In this document: in pieces, positions 53,128-63,335 of the stretch | Position numbering within the stretch: the first letter of the stretch is position 1 | How the letters are laid out: each line of letters starts with the position of its first letter | Assembly (NCBI GenBank): GCA_965232465.1 | Contig: OZ246977.1 | Span: 2,542,001-2,606,000 of the forward strand | Direction: 5' to 3' | Origin: G965232465 sp965232465 | GTDB lineage: Bacteria; Pseudomonadota; Alphaproteobacteria; JAQWUY01 | Length of the DNA stretch: 64,000 nucleotides | Notes under the pieces: generated by a model | What the model was told of the DNA's origin: nothing | Database searches by the model: none | What the model saw: only the letters and a program-made list of their open reading frames with translations | Position numbers and translations under genes: made by a program

Positions 53128-54123
53128 ATGAAAAATTTTTTGACTGGTATACTGACAATGGCTATTTTCACGCTAACTATGTCTTCTGCTTATGCGGAGC
53201 GGGTAATTAAAATTGTGGGTTCTTCCACAGTGTACCCATTTACCACGGTTGTAGCAGAAAAATTTGGTGTAGGCACAAATTTTGCAACACCTGTTGTCGA
53301 ATCCACTGGTACCGGTGGTGGTATAAAATTATTTTGTGCAGGCGTAGGCGTACATACCCCGGATTTCACCAATGCATCCCGTGCTATTAAAGCCGAAGAA
53401 TTGCAATATTGTAAAAAAAATGGGGTATCTGTTACCGAATTTATTATCGGCATCGACGGTATTGTGGTGGCAAATTCCAACACATCGGCAAAAATGGCAA
53501 TTACCATACCGCAACTCTGGTTGGCATTAGGCAAAAAAGTCGTGGTTAATGGCAAATTAGCCGATAACCCCTATAAAAAATGGTCTGAAATTGACCCATC
53601 ATTACCAGATACAAAAATTGAAGTATTGGGTCCCCCCCCTTCATCTGGTACCCGTGATGCTTTAACATCCCTTGTATTAAAAAGAGGGGCGGCATCTTTT
53701 GGCATCACCGACAAAGCTGTATACAAAACCATACGGGAAGATGGGGCGTTTATCGAAGCGGGGGAAAACGATAACCTAATCGTACGGAAATTGGCGGCTA
53801 ATCCCAATGCATTTGGAGTTTTTGGATACAGCTTCTTAGAAGAAAATAGCAATGTTATCCAAGCGTCTGACATCAATGGTGTACGCCCTGATTATGACAC
53901 CATTTCCTCATTTGAATATCCTGTTGCACGATACTTATTTATGTATGTAAAACGGGAACATGTGGGCGTTATCCCCGGTATGATAGAATTCTTAAAAGAA
54001 TACACTTCATATGATGCGGTAAGCGAAGAGGGGTACTTGGCAGAACGGGGTTTAATATCCTTGCCCGAAGACAAAAGTAAACAAGTTGTCGATATTGTTT
54101 TGGGGTTGAAGCCTTTACAATAA
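53128..54123 (+). CDS. pstS: phosphate ABC transporter binding protein PstS
   Basis: A 331-residue PstS with a signal peptide (cleavage near SSAYA) followed at once by IKIVGSSTVYPF, the phosphate-binding loop. GTGGGIKLFCAG, GIDGIVVANSN and PSSGTRDAL are further binding segments. The start is ATG 53128; a nearer ATG at 53123 leads to an immediate stop. AAGGGA stands upstream. First gene of pstSCAB. Confidence 0.93.
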   Translation: MKNFLTGILTMAIFTLTMSSAYAERVIKIVGSSTVYPFTTVVAEKFGVGTNFATPVVESTGTGGGIKLFCAGVGVHTPDFTNASRAIKAEELQYCKKNGVSVTEFIIGIDGIVVANSNTSAKMAITIPQLWLALGKKVVVNGKLADNPYKKWSEIDPSLPDTKIEVLGPPPSSGTRDALTSLVLKRGAASFGITDKAVYKTIREDGAFIEAGENDNLIVRKLAANPNAFGVFGYSFLEENSNVIQASDINGVRPDYDTISSFEYPVARYLFMYVKREHVGVIPGMIEFLKEYTSYDAVSEEGYLAERGLISLPEDKSKQVVDIVLGLKPLQ

Positions 54124-54184
54124 AACCATTTGTACCATAATATATGTCGCCATATTATGGGTGTTAAATAATAGGATAAAATAT

Positions 54185-55129
54185 ATGAATATATTTGCCA
54201 AAGATTCCCGATTAGTCGCCGCCCATCGTCGACAAAATATAGGACGCATAGTTATGGGGTTATGTGCGGGATTTTCCATTGTTGTATCATTCGGCGTATT
54301 GTTTTCCATGATTTTTGAATCGCTGATATTTTTTTCCCGATACCCAGTTTTTGATTTTTTGTTTGGCACCCATTGGTCGCCGCAATTCGAAGGCATTGGT
54401 GATGCAGCGGAAAAAGGGGCATTTGGTGTCCTTCCCCTGTTGGTGGGGACTTTGGTTATTGTGGGGGTTGCGTTATGTATTGCCATTCCTTTTGGTGTTT
54501 TTTCCGCCATATATTTTGCCGAATTTTCCACCCCTAAATTTCGTCGTTATGCAAAACCTGTATTGGAAATTTTAGCGGGTATTCCCACGGTCGTATATGG
54601 ATTTTTTGCTATTTTGGTGGTTGCCCCCCTTATCCGATCGTTTGGCGAATCACTGGGATTAGAAGTCGCATCCGAATCCGCCCTTACCGCCGGTTTGGTC
54701 ATGGGATTCATGATTATTCCCTTTGTATCTAGTTTGGTCGATGATGCCATGCAGGCGGTACCCGATACATTGCGATATGGATCGTATGGATTGGGGGCAA
54801 CCCGGGCAGAAACCGTGGTAAAAGTTATATTTCCTGCGGCATTACCGGGCATTGTAGGGGCATTTATTTTGGCATTTTCACGGGCAATTGGCGAAACTAT
54901 GATCGTGGTTATGGCGGCGGGGATGATGGCAAAAATGTCGTTTAATCCATTGGATGCTTTGACAACCATCACCGTACAAATTGTAACCGCATTAACCGGT
55001 GACCAAGAATTTACCAGCCTTAAAACCTTATCCGCATTTGCCTTAGGCGTATATTTATTTGTGGTTACCTTAGGATTAAACATGTGGGCATTGTATATTG
55101 TCCGTAAATATAGCGAGAAATATGAATAA
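54185..55129 (+). CDS. pstC: phosphate ABC transporter permease PstC
   Basis: A 314-residue permease. The EAA-like loop is LRYGSYGLGATRAETVVKVIFPAALPGI, and GIPTVVYGFFA and SRAIGETMIVVM are conserved in PstC. The ATG at 54185 has AGGA upstream and is better than an in-frame GTG at 54161. The stop codon overlaps the pstA start by one base. Confidence 0.92.
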   Translation: MNIFAKDSRLVAAHRRQNIGRIVMGLCAGFSIVVSFGVLFSMIFESLIFFSRYPVFDFLFGTHWSPQFEGIGDAAEKGAFGVLPLLVGTLVIVGVALCIAIPFGVFSAIYFAEFSTPKFRRYAKPVLEILAGIPTVVYGFFAILVVAPLIRSFGESLGLEVASESALTAGLVMGFMIIPFVSSLVDDAMQAVPDTLRYGSYGLGATRAETVVKVIFPAALPGIVGAFILAFSRAIGETMIVVMAAGMMAKMSFNPLDALTTITVQIVTALTGDQEFTSLKTLSAFALGVYLFVVTLGLNMWALYIVRKYSEKYE

Positions 55130-56355
55130 TGAAAAATTATTATTGGGAAAACAAAGGGCTTGATCGTAGGTACAGATTCCAAAACCGATTTCGCTTTATG
55201 GGACAATTTGCCGTATACACCATTTTTGCATTCTTAATATTTTTACTGGGCAGTATTTTATACAGTGCCTTACCCGCATTTAAAAAAACATACATTGGTC
55301 TTGATGTGGTTATCGAAACGAATAAAAGTTCCCGTCAAGTTTTATTCGAAAGCGTATACAATCGCCTAGGTGTTACCAGTCGCACAGAAAAAAAAGCCGC
55401 CCGTCAGCTATTTTCAGATTATGCAACCCTCGAATTTGATAATTTCCGCAAAAAACATCCCGATTACACGGGGTCTACGGTACGCATATGGGTGCCTGCA
55501 TCTGACCTTGTGGACCAATATATCAAAGGCAAAATTAAATTGGAAACACCCGAAGACAGACGCCCATTAAAAAACGACCAAATCGCATGGGTCACCACAT
55601 TAGAATACACAGAACAGATAAAAACCACCTTTAATATAGGGTTCTTTACCAATGGCGACAGCCGTGACCCCACCCAAGCCGGTATCTTGGTGGCGTTAAT
55701 GGGGTCCATAATGACCTTGTTGGTGTGTTTGGTACTCAGCATGTTTTTTGGGGTTTTAGGGGCAATTTACTTGGAAGAGTTTGCCCCAAGAAACCGCCTT
55801 ACCAGCCTGATTGAAGCCACGGTTAACAACTTGGCAGCCGTGCCTAGTATCGTGTTTGGATTGTTGGGATTGGGGGTATTGTTAAATGTATTTGGAATGC
55901 CCCGTTCCGCCGCTTTGGTGGGGGGATTGGTATTGGCGATGATGTCATTACCGACCATTCTTATTGCATCGCGCAGTGCCATTCGTGCGGTGCCGGATTC
56001 CTTGCGACAAGCCGGGCTTGGCATGGGGGCAACCCGTATGCAGACCGTATTTCACCATGTATTACCTGCGGCCGCACCGGGGATTGTAACAGGGGCAATT
56101 ATTGCCATGGCACAGGCATTGGGCGAAACCGCCCCCTTGTTAATGATTGGTATGGTGTCATTTATTGTCGATCCCCCAAGCGGTTTATTGGATCCCGCAT
56201 CCACATTGCCCGTTCAAATTTTTTTGTGGGCGGATTTACCAGAACAGGCATTTGTGGAAAAAACATCTGCGACCATAGTTATATTGTTGGGTATTGTATT
56301 TAGCATGATTGCGTTTGCCACATACTTACGCACAAAATTTGAAAAAAATACATAA
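55129..56355 (+). CDS. pstA: phosphate ABC transporter permease PstA
   Basis: A 408-residue PstA with the long periplasmic insertion usual in alphaproteobacteria (~residues 45-190). The permease core has VPSIVFGLLGLGV, LRQAGLGMGATRMQTVFHHVLPAAAPGI and MAQALGETAPLLMIG. Its ATG overlaps the pstC stop codon. Partner of PstC in the pore. Confidence 0.92.
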   Translation: MKNYYWENKGLDRRYRFQNRFRFMGQFAVYTIFAFLIFLLGSILYSALPAFKKTYIGLDVVIETNKSSRQVLFESVYNRLGVTSRTEKKAARQLFSDYATLEFDNFRKKHPDYTGSTVRIWVPASDLVDQYIKGKIKLETPEDRRPLKNDQIAWVTTLEYTEQIKTTFNIGFFTNGDSRDPTQAGILVALMGSIMTLLVCLVLSMFFGVLGAIYLEEFAPRNRLTSLIEATVNNLAAVPSIVFGLLGLGVLLNVFGMPRSAALVGGLVLAMMSLPTILIASRSAIRAVPDSLRQAGLGMGATRMQTVFHHVLPAAAPGIVTGAIIAMAQALGETAPLLMIGMVSFIVDPPSGLLDPASTLPVQIFLWADLPEQAFVEKTSATIVILLGIVFSMIAFATYLRTKFEKNT

Positions 56356-56380
56356 CATGGAAAAATAAAGGAGACCCCCC

Positions 56381-57133
56381 ATGTCCATTAAAATTTATGA
56401 TATGCATGTCCATTATGGTATTAACCATGCCCTACGGGGGGTTACCATGGATATTCCCGAAAAAACCATCACCGCTTTTATCGGGGCCAGTGGATGTGGC
56501 AAGTCCACATTTTTACGCTGTTTTAACCGTATGAACGATGAAATCGAAGGCTGTGAAGTTATGGGGCAAATATCCGTTGGCGGGCACGAAGTATATCACA
56601 ACAGCGTCCCATTGGAAGGACTTAGAAAACGCATCGGTATGGTATTTCAAAAGGCAAACCCCTTCCCAAAATCTATTTATGACAATGTGGCATATGGTCC
56701 CCGTCTGCACGGATTGGTCAAAGACAAAAAAGAACTGGATGTATTGGTCAAACAATGCTTAAAAGATGTGGGGTTATGGGACGAAGTCAAAGACCGCTTG
56801 TCGATAAAAGGGACGGAATTATCAGGGGGACAACAACAACGCCTGTGTATTGCCCGCACCATAGCTGTAAAGCCAAAAATAATTTTAATGGATGAACCTT
56901 GTTCCGCCCTTGACCCCATCGCCACCGCCAAAGTTGAAGATTTAATTTTAACATTGGGGAAAAAATATACCATAATTATCGTTACCCATTCCATGAGCCA
57001 AGCCCAACGGGTTAGCAATAAAACCGCTTTCTTCCACTTGGGCGAACTGATTGAATACGGCGACACAAACCAAATATTCAACACCCCCACCGAAAACCAA
57101 ACACGCAACTATATATCGGGTACTTTTGGATAA
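56381..57133 (+). CDS. pstB: phosphate ABC transporter ATPase PstB
   Basis: A 250-residue PstB: Walker A GASGCGKSTFLRCFNRMND (Cys-containing as usual), Q-loop GMVFQKANPFPKS, signature LSGGQQQRLCIARTIA, Walker B IILMDEPCSALDP. It energises phosphate uptake. A phoU gene would normally follow; here a foreign gene fragment starts 117 bases later. Confidence 0.95.
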   Translation: MSIKIYDMHVHYGINHALRGVTMDIPEKTITAFIGASGCGKSTFLRCFNRMNDEIEGCEVMGQISVGGHEVYHNSVPLEGLRKRIGMVFQKANPFPKSIYDNVAYGPRLHGLVKDKKELDVLVKQCLKDVGLWDEVKDRLSIKGTELSGGQQQRLCIARTIAVKPKIILMDEPCSALDPIATAKVEDLILTLGKKYTIIIVTHSMSQAQRVSNKTAFFHLGELIEYGDTNQIFNTPTENQTRNYISGTFG

Positions 57134-57250
57134 TATAATGGAGTACGAAAAAAACTTGACACCATAAACCAAATCTTATACTCTCAAATCGGAACATGGA
57201 TCTTATCGGAAGATCCTAACTATATTACAGAATTAATAAGGAAAAAGACT

Positions 57251-57967
57251 ATGTCATATCAAAAAACAACAATTCAAAAAGCAATGAAGCATATTTATGA
57301 GAGAAAATATTTATTACCATCAATTCAACCAGAATTTGTTTGGAAAACAGAGCAAATTGAACTATTATTTGATTCTCTAATGCGAGGCTATCCAATTAGT
57401 ACATTTTTATTTTGGTCTGTTAAAAAAGAAAATATTAGCAAATTTCAATTTTATGAGTTTTTAACAGACTACCATGAGAGAGATAATCGCCATAATAAAA
57501 AAATTAATGCTGAAGCATATCAGGATGATATTATAGCATTATTAGATGGACAGCAAAGATTAACATCTCTTTATATCGGTCTTTATGGTACATATACTAA
57601 GAAATTACCTTATAAATGGTCCAATAATGATGAGGCATGGCCAGAACGCAATTTATATTTAAACATTTTGAATAATAGTGAAAATGAGGTTACAGGGAAA
57701 AAATATGATTTTCGGTTTTTGACAAATGAAGATACCAAGAGTAATGATGAGCATCATTGGTTTAAATGTAGCGAAATTATTAATTTTGATTCTTCTTTTA
57801 AGGTTCTAGAATATAGTCAATCGAATGAGTTAGGTTCTGAATCGACCGAGATTCTTTCAAAACTCCAAGAGGTTATCCATAATAAAGAAATCATTAATTA
57901 CTATTTAGAAGAAAGTACAGAATTGGACAAAGTATTACAAATATTTAAGAGGTGGTCCAAAAAATAG
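57251..57967 (+). pseudogene. 5' part of a GmrS-type (DUF262) restriction-like gene
   Basis: The first ~235 residues of a DUF262 protein: YLLPSIQPEFVWKTEQIELL, FDSLMRGYPISTFLFW and the catalytic-type LLDGQQRLTSLYIG are intact. Full proteins are usually 550-700 residues with a C-terminal HNH domain. Similarity stops at LDKVLQIFKR, where the family continues with an NSGG motif; the next bases belong to mannitol dehydrogenase. The DNA is visibly richer in A and T than its neighbours, a sign of transfer. An AAGGAAAAAG site precedes the ATG. Family members act in type IV restriction of modified phage DNA; this piece alone lacks the nuclease part. Confidence 0.8.
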
Positions 57968-58857
57968 ACACAAAATCCGCCGATTGGATACAAAAAAATG
58001 TACCTTTTCCAAACAGTATGGTGGATTGTATCACCCCCACAACAGGCAACAGGGAACGCAAGGTTATACAAGACTTATACCAAATGCGAGACACAGTACC
58101 CGTTTTTTGCGAACATTTCAGCCAATGGGTACTGGAAGACACTTTCACCATGGGACGGCCACAACTCGAATGCGTAGGCGTAGAATTTGTTACCGATGTA
58201 ACCGATTATGAAAAAATGAAAATCCGTATTTTAAATGGGGGACACGCCATATTGGCATATGTATCGGGACTGTTGGAAATTGAATTTGTCCACAACGCCA
58301 TAAATACGCCCTTGATACGGGCATATTTAAGCAAAATAGAAACCGAAGAGATATTGCCCTTGATACCAACAATTGGAAATATGACCCCGCAAAAATATTA
58401 TCATATTATGGAACACAGGCTGTGCAATCACAAAGTAAAAGACACCATACAACACTTATGTTTTGATGGATACAACAGGCAACCGAAATTTATTGTCCCC
58501 TCCATCAAAGAGTGTTTGCATAAAGGATATTCTGTGGTGGGATTGGCACTTACATCCGCTTTATGGTGCAGATATTGTGTTGGAACAACGGATAAGGGAA
58601 ACGCCATTGCCCCTAACGATGACAATTGGCACACCTTGCAACATTATGCCAAATTGGCAAAATACAATCCCCACATATGGTTACAAATGAAAAATGTATA
58701 TGGTGACTTGGACCAATCACGGATATTTAGCGATATATTTAGCACATGGTTACAAAAAATATGGCAAGATGGGGTGGAAAAAACACTAGTCGCATATATC
58801 AATAACGACATTCCCGTTTGCCCCTTCACCCCCTTACAAGTAGGGGACAAAAAATGA
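57952..58857 (+). pseudogene. mannitol (polyol) dehydrogenase lacking its N-terminal NAD domain
   Basis: Some 300 residues match the C-terminal ~60% of long-chain mannitol 2-dehydrogenases (~490 residues): DWIQKNVPFPNSMVDCITP, VFCEHFSQWVLED, and the catalytic Lys region MKIRILNGGHAILAY. The first ~180 residues with the Rossmann fold are missing, and the frame opens only at a GTG inside the DUF262 fragment. It overlaps the fructokinase start by 4 bases (ATGA), showing the original mtlK-frk arrangement. Without the NAD domain it should be inactive. Confidence 0.82.
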
Positions 58858-59792
58858 TTATCAGTTGTGGTGATACTTTGATGGATATGTTGCCCCATAC
58901 TCTGGATACAGGGGAAACCGCCTATGTCCCAGTATGTGGCGGTGCATTATTTAATACGGCAATTGCATTGGGGCGATTGGGACAAAAAACCGCGTTACTG
59001 ACGGGTATATCTACGGATATGTTTGGGGAACAAATTATAAAAAAACTCATGCAAAGCAATGTGTCCATAGACTATTGTATCCGTACATCCCGTCCCACAA
59101 CAATGGCATTTGTAAAGTTGGTAAATGGCAATGCCCAGTATCATTTTGTCGACGAAAATTCCGCTCAAAGAATGCTAGATGTATCGCATATGCCCCTTAT
59201 ACCTAATGGCGTACAGGCTTTACACTTCGGGTGTTTGTCATTGACTGTACCCCCCTGTGCAGTATTTTTTGAAACCTGCATGGCACAAAATGCCCTTGAC
59301 AAAATCATTTTTTTTGACCCCAATATGCGACCCAATTTCATTACCAACGCAATCGAATATCGCAAACGCCTATACCGATGTTTTAAACACAGTGATATTA
59401 TTAAAATGTCAAACGAAGATTTTGCTTGGTATACGACGGATATACCTTTTACAGAGTTTAGCGAATCCTGTATAAAAAATGGCACAAAACTGGTCATCTT
59501 AACACAAGGGGATAAAAATGTGGAAGTTGTAACCCAAAACACTGCATTTTCTATGGCGGTACCCCCCACGCAAGTGGTCGATACCATCGGTGCGGGCGAT
59601 ACTTTTAATGCGGGGCTGCTTTTCAGCCTCTCCCAACAAAATCTTTTAAACAAAGACGCATTAAAACATGCCACCGAATATCAGCTAAAACAAGCCATAC
59701 AAATGGGTATTAAAGTCGCCCGTCACACTGTACAAAAAGTAGGGGCAACCCCCCCATGGATACATGAAATTGCTGACGATATACCAAAATAA
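58854..59792 (+). CDS. PfkB-family carbohydrate kinase, probable fructokinase
   Basis: A 312-residue ribokinase-family kinase. CGGALFNTAIALGRLG is the N-terminal sugar-binding motif and DTIGAGDTFNAGLL the C-terminal ATP/anion-hole motif with catalytic Asp. I start it at ATG 58854, with AGGGGACA upstream and overlap with the dehydrogenase stop codon; longer starts would run inside that gene. Position after mannitol dehydrogenase suggests it phosphorylates the fructose formed from mannitol. Confidence 0.85.
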   Translation: MIISCGDTLMDMLPHTLDTGETAYVPVCGGALFNTAIALGRLGQKTALLTGISTDMFGEQIIKKLMQSNVSIDYCIRTSRPTTMAFVKLVNGNAQYHFVDENSAQRMLDVSHMPLIPNGVQALHFGCLSLTVPPCAVFFETCMAQNALDKIIFFDPNMRPNFITNAIEYRKRLYRCFKHSDIIKMSNEDFAWYTTDIPFTEFSESCIKNGTKLVILTQGDKNVEVVTQNTAFSMAVPPTQVVDTIGAGDTFNAGLLFSLSQQNLLNKDALKHATEYQLKQAIQMGIKVARHTVQKVGATPPWIHEIADDIPK

Positions 59793-59801
59793 TCTATGTA
59801 A

Positions 59802-61826
59802 TCAATAATTATCCCCTAAGCTTGGCTTTTTGTTTATATACCGCATGATATGTATCACAATCGGCACTGTCGATATACAGCCTATTATAATACCCGTGGT
59901 ATTTTGGCTTATCATAAATAATGCCCCAAAGAACAATATAATACGGTACACAAATGGCAATGTGGTATATAAATATCCCACAAATGCTGTGCCCAGCATT
60001 GCCACACTTATCATCGAAGTTACTGTTGCAACAATCATTTCTGTTAATTCGAAATCAGGGACAATAATTAAAATCGAAGGGGCAAAGATAAATACAAATG
60101 GTACCAATGCTTTGGCATTTGCCAATTTAAATGCTGTGTTCCCTGTCTTAAAAGGGTTCGAATTGGCGATCCCTGCACCCGCATACGCCGCAACGGCAAC
60201 AGGGGGGGTAATATCCGCCAGTACCCCATAATAAAATACAAAGAAATGGGATACAACCAATGGCACGCCGAGCACCCCTAAGGTCGGGGCAGCGATGGAG
60301 GCAAGGATAATATAACAGGCTGTTGTGGGAATTCCCGCACCCAATACAATGGACGACATAGCGGTTAAAATCAAAGCACTGATCAATGCCATTTCCGCCG
60401 CAGTCACCAAGCTAAATGGTACCAATCCAGCCAAAAAGTCCCCCATTTGATTGGCAAAATTAATGACCACATAAGATGTACGGAACCCCATACCTGTTAA
60501 GGTAACTACACCGATAATAATACCTACTGCTGCACCCGCTGTAATAATACTTAGGGTGTATTTAGTACCATCTTGAAACGCCTCAATAAACATTTGCAGG
60601 GTCATACGGCGACTCAGTAATCCAATACCAACGGCGGCGGTAATCGCATAAAAACTTGCCGCATAGGCGGTTTTACCAGATACTAAAATAAATATCAATA
60701 ACACCAGTGGAGTCAATACAACCCAATTTTTAAGTAATGTGGGAATAAACCGTGGAATTTCCGACACAGGCAATCCTTTTAATCCCAGCCGTTTGGCTTC
60801 TAGGTGTACCATGATTAACACACCCCAAAAATGCATAAAAGCAGGTATCGACGCAGCAATAAGAATATCTAGGTATGGAACTTCCAACATTTCCGCCATA
60901 ACAAACGCCGCCGCCCCCATAAGGGGGGGGGTAATCTGTCCCCCTGTGGAAGCCGTTGCCTCCACCGCAGCCGCAAAATCAGGGCGGTATCCCACCCGTT
61001 TCATCGCCGGAATGGTCATAACCCCTGTGGATACTGTGTTGGCAATGGACGACCCAGAAATCATACCAAAAAATGCGGATGACAAAACGGATACTTTTGC
61101 GGGTCCCCCGGAAAATTTACCCGCAATACTGTACGCCAAATTCAAGAATAATTTACCTAAGCCCATTTTTGTTGCCACCGCCCCAAATAACACAAAATGG
61201 AACACAAAGCTAACGGTTACCTGTAATGGGACACCAAATATACCCTGTGTGGTCAAATACAAATGGCTGACCAATCCGGTCCAATCAGATCCAGGGTGTT
61301 GCAATATACCACTCAGTTTTTGTCCATACAACGCATACAGAATAAACACCAACACCACAATCGGCAAGGTAATACCCATTACCCGCCGGGTGGCTTCTAG
61401 CGTAAGAACAATTAAGGCACTTCCCATAAAAAGATCAAGGGGCAAAGGATTACCAATACGAAATGTTAAATTGTGAAATTCCACCGCCACATACAACGAT
61501 GCAACAACACTTAAAATGGCACACACCCAATCGTACAAGGGGACTTGTCCAATATTCAACATATTGATGCCTTTACGGTTACCCTTTATGCCAAAAAACA
61601 TAAAGCATAAAAACAACGCTATTGATAATGTAATTGCCATCGCCCATTCTTCAATCACAATATATGTGCCCGCATTGATATATTGCATAACAGCAAGGGC
61701 AAACATCAATACCCCCGTTACAGTAGACAACCACGGAGACAAAGGACGATACCGCACTTCGCTATCATATTTTTGTTCCAGCTGTTGTATTTGCGAATCG
61801 TCCAGATTATTTGATACAGAAGTCAT
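59802..61826 (-). CDS. TAXI-TRAP transporter fused permease (DctQM type)
   Basis: A 674-residue membrane protein joining the small (~first 200 residues, 4 segments) and large (12 segments or so) TRAP permease parts. Typical TAXI segments are FGMISGSSIANTVSTGVMTIP, ASTGGQITPPLMGAAAFVMAE and GAGIPTTACYIILA. It imports a small organic acid, often glutamate or a dicarboxylate, using an ion gradient. ATG 61826 is preferred to 61874, since the extra residues have no counterpart. It lies 82 bases after its binding-protein gene. Confidence 0.9.
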   Translation of the reverse strand: MTSVSNNLDDSQIQQLEQKYDSEVRYRPLSPWLSTVTGVLMFALAVMQYINAGTYIVIEEWAMAITLSIALFLCFMFFGIKGNRKGINMLNIGQVPLYDWVCAILSVVASLYVAVEFHNLTFRIGNPLPLDLFMGSALIVLTLEATRRVMGITLPIVVLVFILYALYGQKLSGILQHPGSDWTGLVSHLYLTTQGIFGVPLQVTVSFVFHFVLFGAVATKMGLGKLFLNLAYSIAGKFSGGPAKVSVLSSAFFGMISGSSIANTVSTGVMTIPAMKRVGYRPDFAAAVEATASTGGQITPPLMGAAAFVMAEMLEVPYLDILIAASIPAFMHFWGVLIMVHLEAKRLGLKGLPVSEIPRFIPTLLKNWVVLTPLVLLIFILVSGKTAYAASFYAITAAVGIGLLSRRMTLQMFIEAFQDGTKYTLSIITAGAAVGIIIGVVTLTGMGFRTSYVVINFANQMGDFLAGLVPFSLVTAAEMALISALILTAMSSIVLGAGIPTTACYIILASIAAPTLGVLGVPLVVSHFFVFYYGVLADITPPVAVAAYAGAGIANSNPFKTGNTAFKLANAKALVPFVFIFAPSILIIVPDFELTEMIVATVTSMISVAMLGTAFVGYLYTTLPFVYRIILFFGALFMISQNTTGIIIGCISTVPIVIHIMRYINKKPSLGDNY

Positions 61827-61908
61827 AACTTTTCTTTCATATGTGCATACACCACCCTTTATCGCATAAGACAAAAGGTGGCATATAAATTATCGTATTT
61901 ATAATGGT

Positions 61909-62913
61909 CTATTTAAGCAAACCTTTTTCACGATAGAACTTCTTAGCACCTGGATGCAAAGGCACAGAAACACCATCAAGAGCAGATTCCATAGTTACCC
62001 GCTTACCTTTTGCATGTCCATTGTCCAGCAACTTACGGGTTTGTTTGTTCCACAATGCTTTGGTTATTTCATAAACCGTATCCTCAGCCACATCAGCGGA
62101 TACTAACATTAGGGCGGTCACAGAAATAGTCTCAATTTCGCCTACACCCTTATATATGCCCGCAGGAATAGTGTCCTTAGCAAAGAATTGGTTTTCCGCC
62201 AATAATTTATCACGAATCGCCCCATCAATGTTTGCAAGGGATGCCTTGCCTTGTGAGGTGCCGTCCACCACAGAAGACTTGGGGTACCCAGCCACTGAGA
62301 AATACGCATCCAACTTGCCATCTTTTAATTTATCCGATGCGGGGTTCCCTTTTAGGTATTCCGCTTTAATGTCTTTTTTCTCATCAATACCAGCGGCCCC
62401 TAGCACAAGCCGTGCATCCACCAAAGTACCAGAACCTGGCTGATCTAAGGATACTCGCTTGCCTTTTAGGTCGGTTACATTCTTAATACCAGAATTAGCC
62501 CCCACTACCAAGTGGACAGTTTCTGGGTACAATGCGGCGATTGCCCGTACTTTTTTCGCAGGGGGTTGACCTTCCCATACACCTGTGCCTGTGTATGCCC
62601 AATATGCCACATCGGATTGTGACAAGCCCGCTTCAAGATTACCACCTTCGATAGCTGTAATATTGGCAACGGATCCATTTGCCGATTGGGCAATGGCAAC
62701 CACACCCGGTGCCCCACAAGACCCACCGGCATCACAAGCACGGGATCCGGGTGGATTGGAAATAGCGTTGGCAATCAAACCACCAATGGGGTAATACGTT
62801 CCCCCCACACCACCGGTACCAATACGAAAGAAAGTCATATCCGCAAAAGATACTGTTGCAGTCACAAGAGTAGCCACAGATAAACCAATTTTAAGATACT
62901 TTTTCAAAGTCAT
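61909..62913 (-). CDS. TAXI-family TRAP periplasmic binding protein
   Basis: A 334-residue protein with a signal peptide (cleavage near VSFA, residue ~24) and the TAXI start FFRIGTGGVGGTYYPIGG. Other family segments are GLSQSDVAYWAYTG, GKRVSLDQPGSGT and the C-terminal LHPGAKKFYREKGLL. AAAGGAGAA precedes the ATG. It delivers substrate to the fused permease encoded downstream. Confidence 0.92.
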   Translation of the reverse strand: MTLKKYLKIGLSVATLVTATVSFADMTFFRIGTGGVGGTYYPIGGLIANAISNPPGSRACDAGGSCGAPGVVAIAQSANGSVANITAIEGGNLEAGLSQSDVAYWAYTGTGVWEGQPPAKKVRAIAALYPETVHLVVGANSGIKNVTDLKGKRVSLDQPGSGTLVDARLVLGAAGIDEKKDIKAEYLKGNPASDKLKDGKLDAYFSVAGYPKSSVVDGTSQGKASLANIDGAIRDKLLAENQFFAKDTIPAGIYKGVGEIETISVTALMLVSADVAEDTVYEITKALWNKQTRKLLDNGHAKGKRVTMESALDGVSVPLHPGAKKFYREKGLLK

Positions 62914-63335
62914 AATATATTCTCCTTTATAATAAAAATGCTACATATATATCCATATATAAATTGTGTGTTATATAACAAATGTAACGGATACATAAAA
63001 TCCAAAAAATCTGATACATATGCCATTATACACGAATGACACAGCATATGTCAATATTTATAATGTAATGTATACATTAATACGGTTAATTTCATATAAA
63101 ATGATACTGTCCTGTTATTTTTTTTGACGGTTACAACCGCATTTTGTATATACTCTTTACCATATCCCATTGCACATTTGCCCTCCCTCCCTTCCCCCAT
63201 ATAGTACAACTTATGATGTTATTTAATTATAGTTTTTAATACTTGAAAAAAAAATCTCTGTATACTTATATTGTGGTGCCTGTTTGGGCGGGTGCCGAAT
63301 GAAACTGTAATTCTAAGAAATTGAGGATGAAACAC
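62914..63335. other. gene-free divergent promoter region
   Basis: About 420 AT-rich bases between two divergent genes with no credible frame. TTGACG (63124-63129) and TATACT (63149-63154), 19 bases apart, could be a weak promoter for the plus-strand gene. Confidence 0.4.

Noticed and set aside
57251..57967. Functional GmrSD-type restriction gene
   Set aside because: Only the N-terminal part is present and no GmrD/HNH half follows; the gene is broken at the mannitol dehydrogenase junction.
60739..61476. Long open frame on the plus strand opposite the TAXI permease gene
   Set aside because: It is antisense to a well-conserved membrane protein, has no recognisable motif, and is explained by the codon bias of the permease gene.
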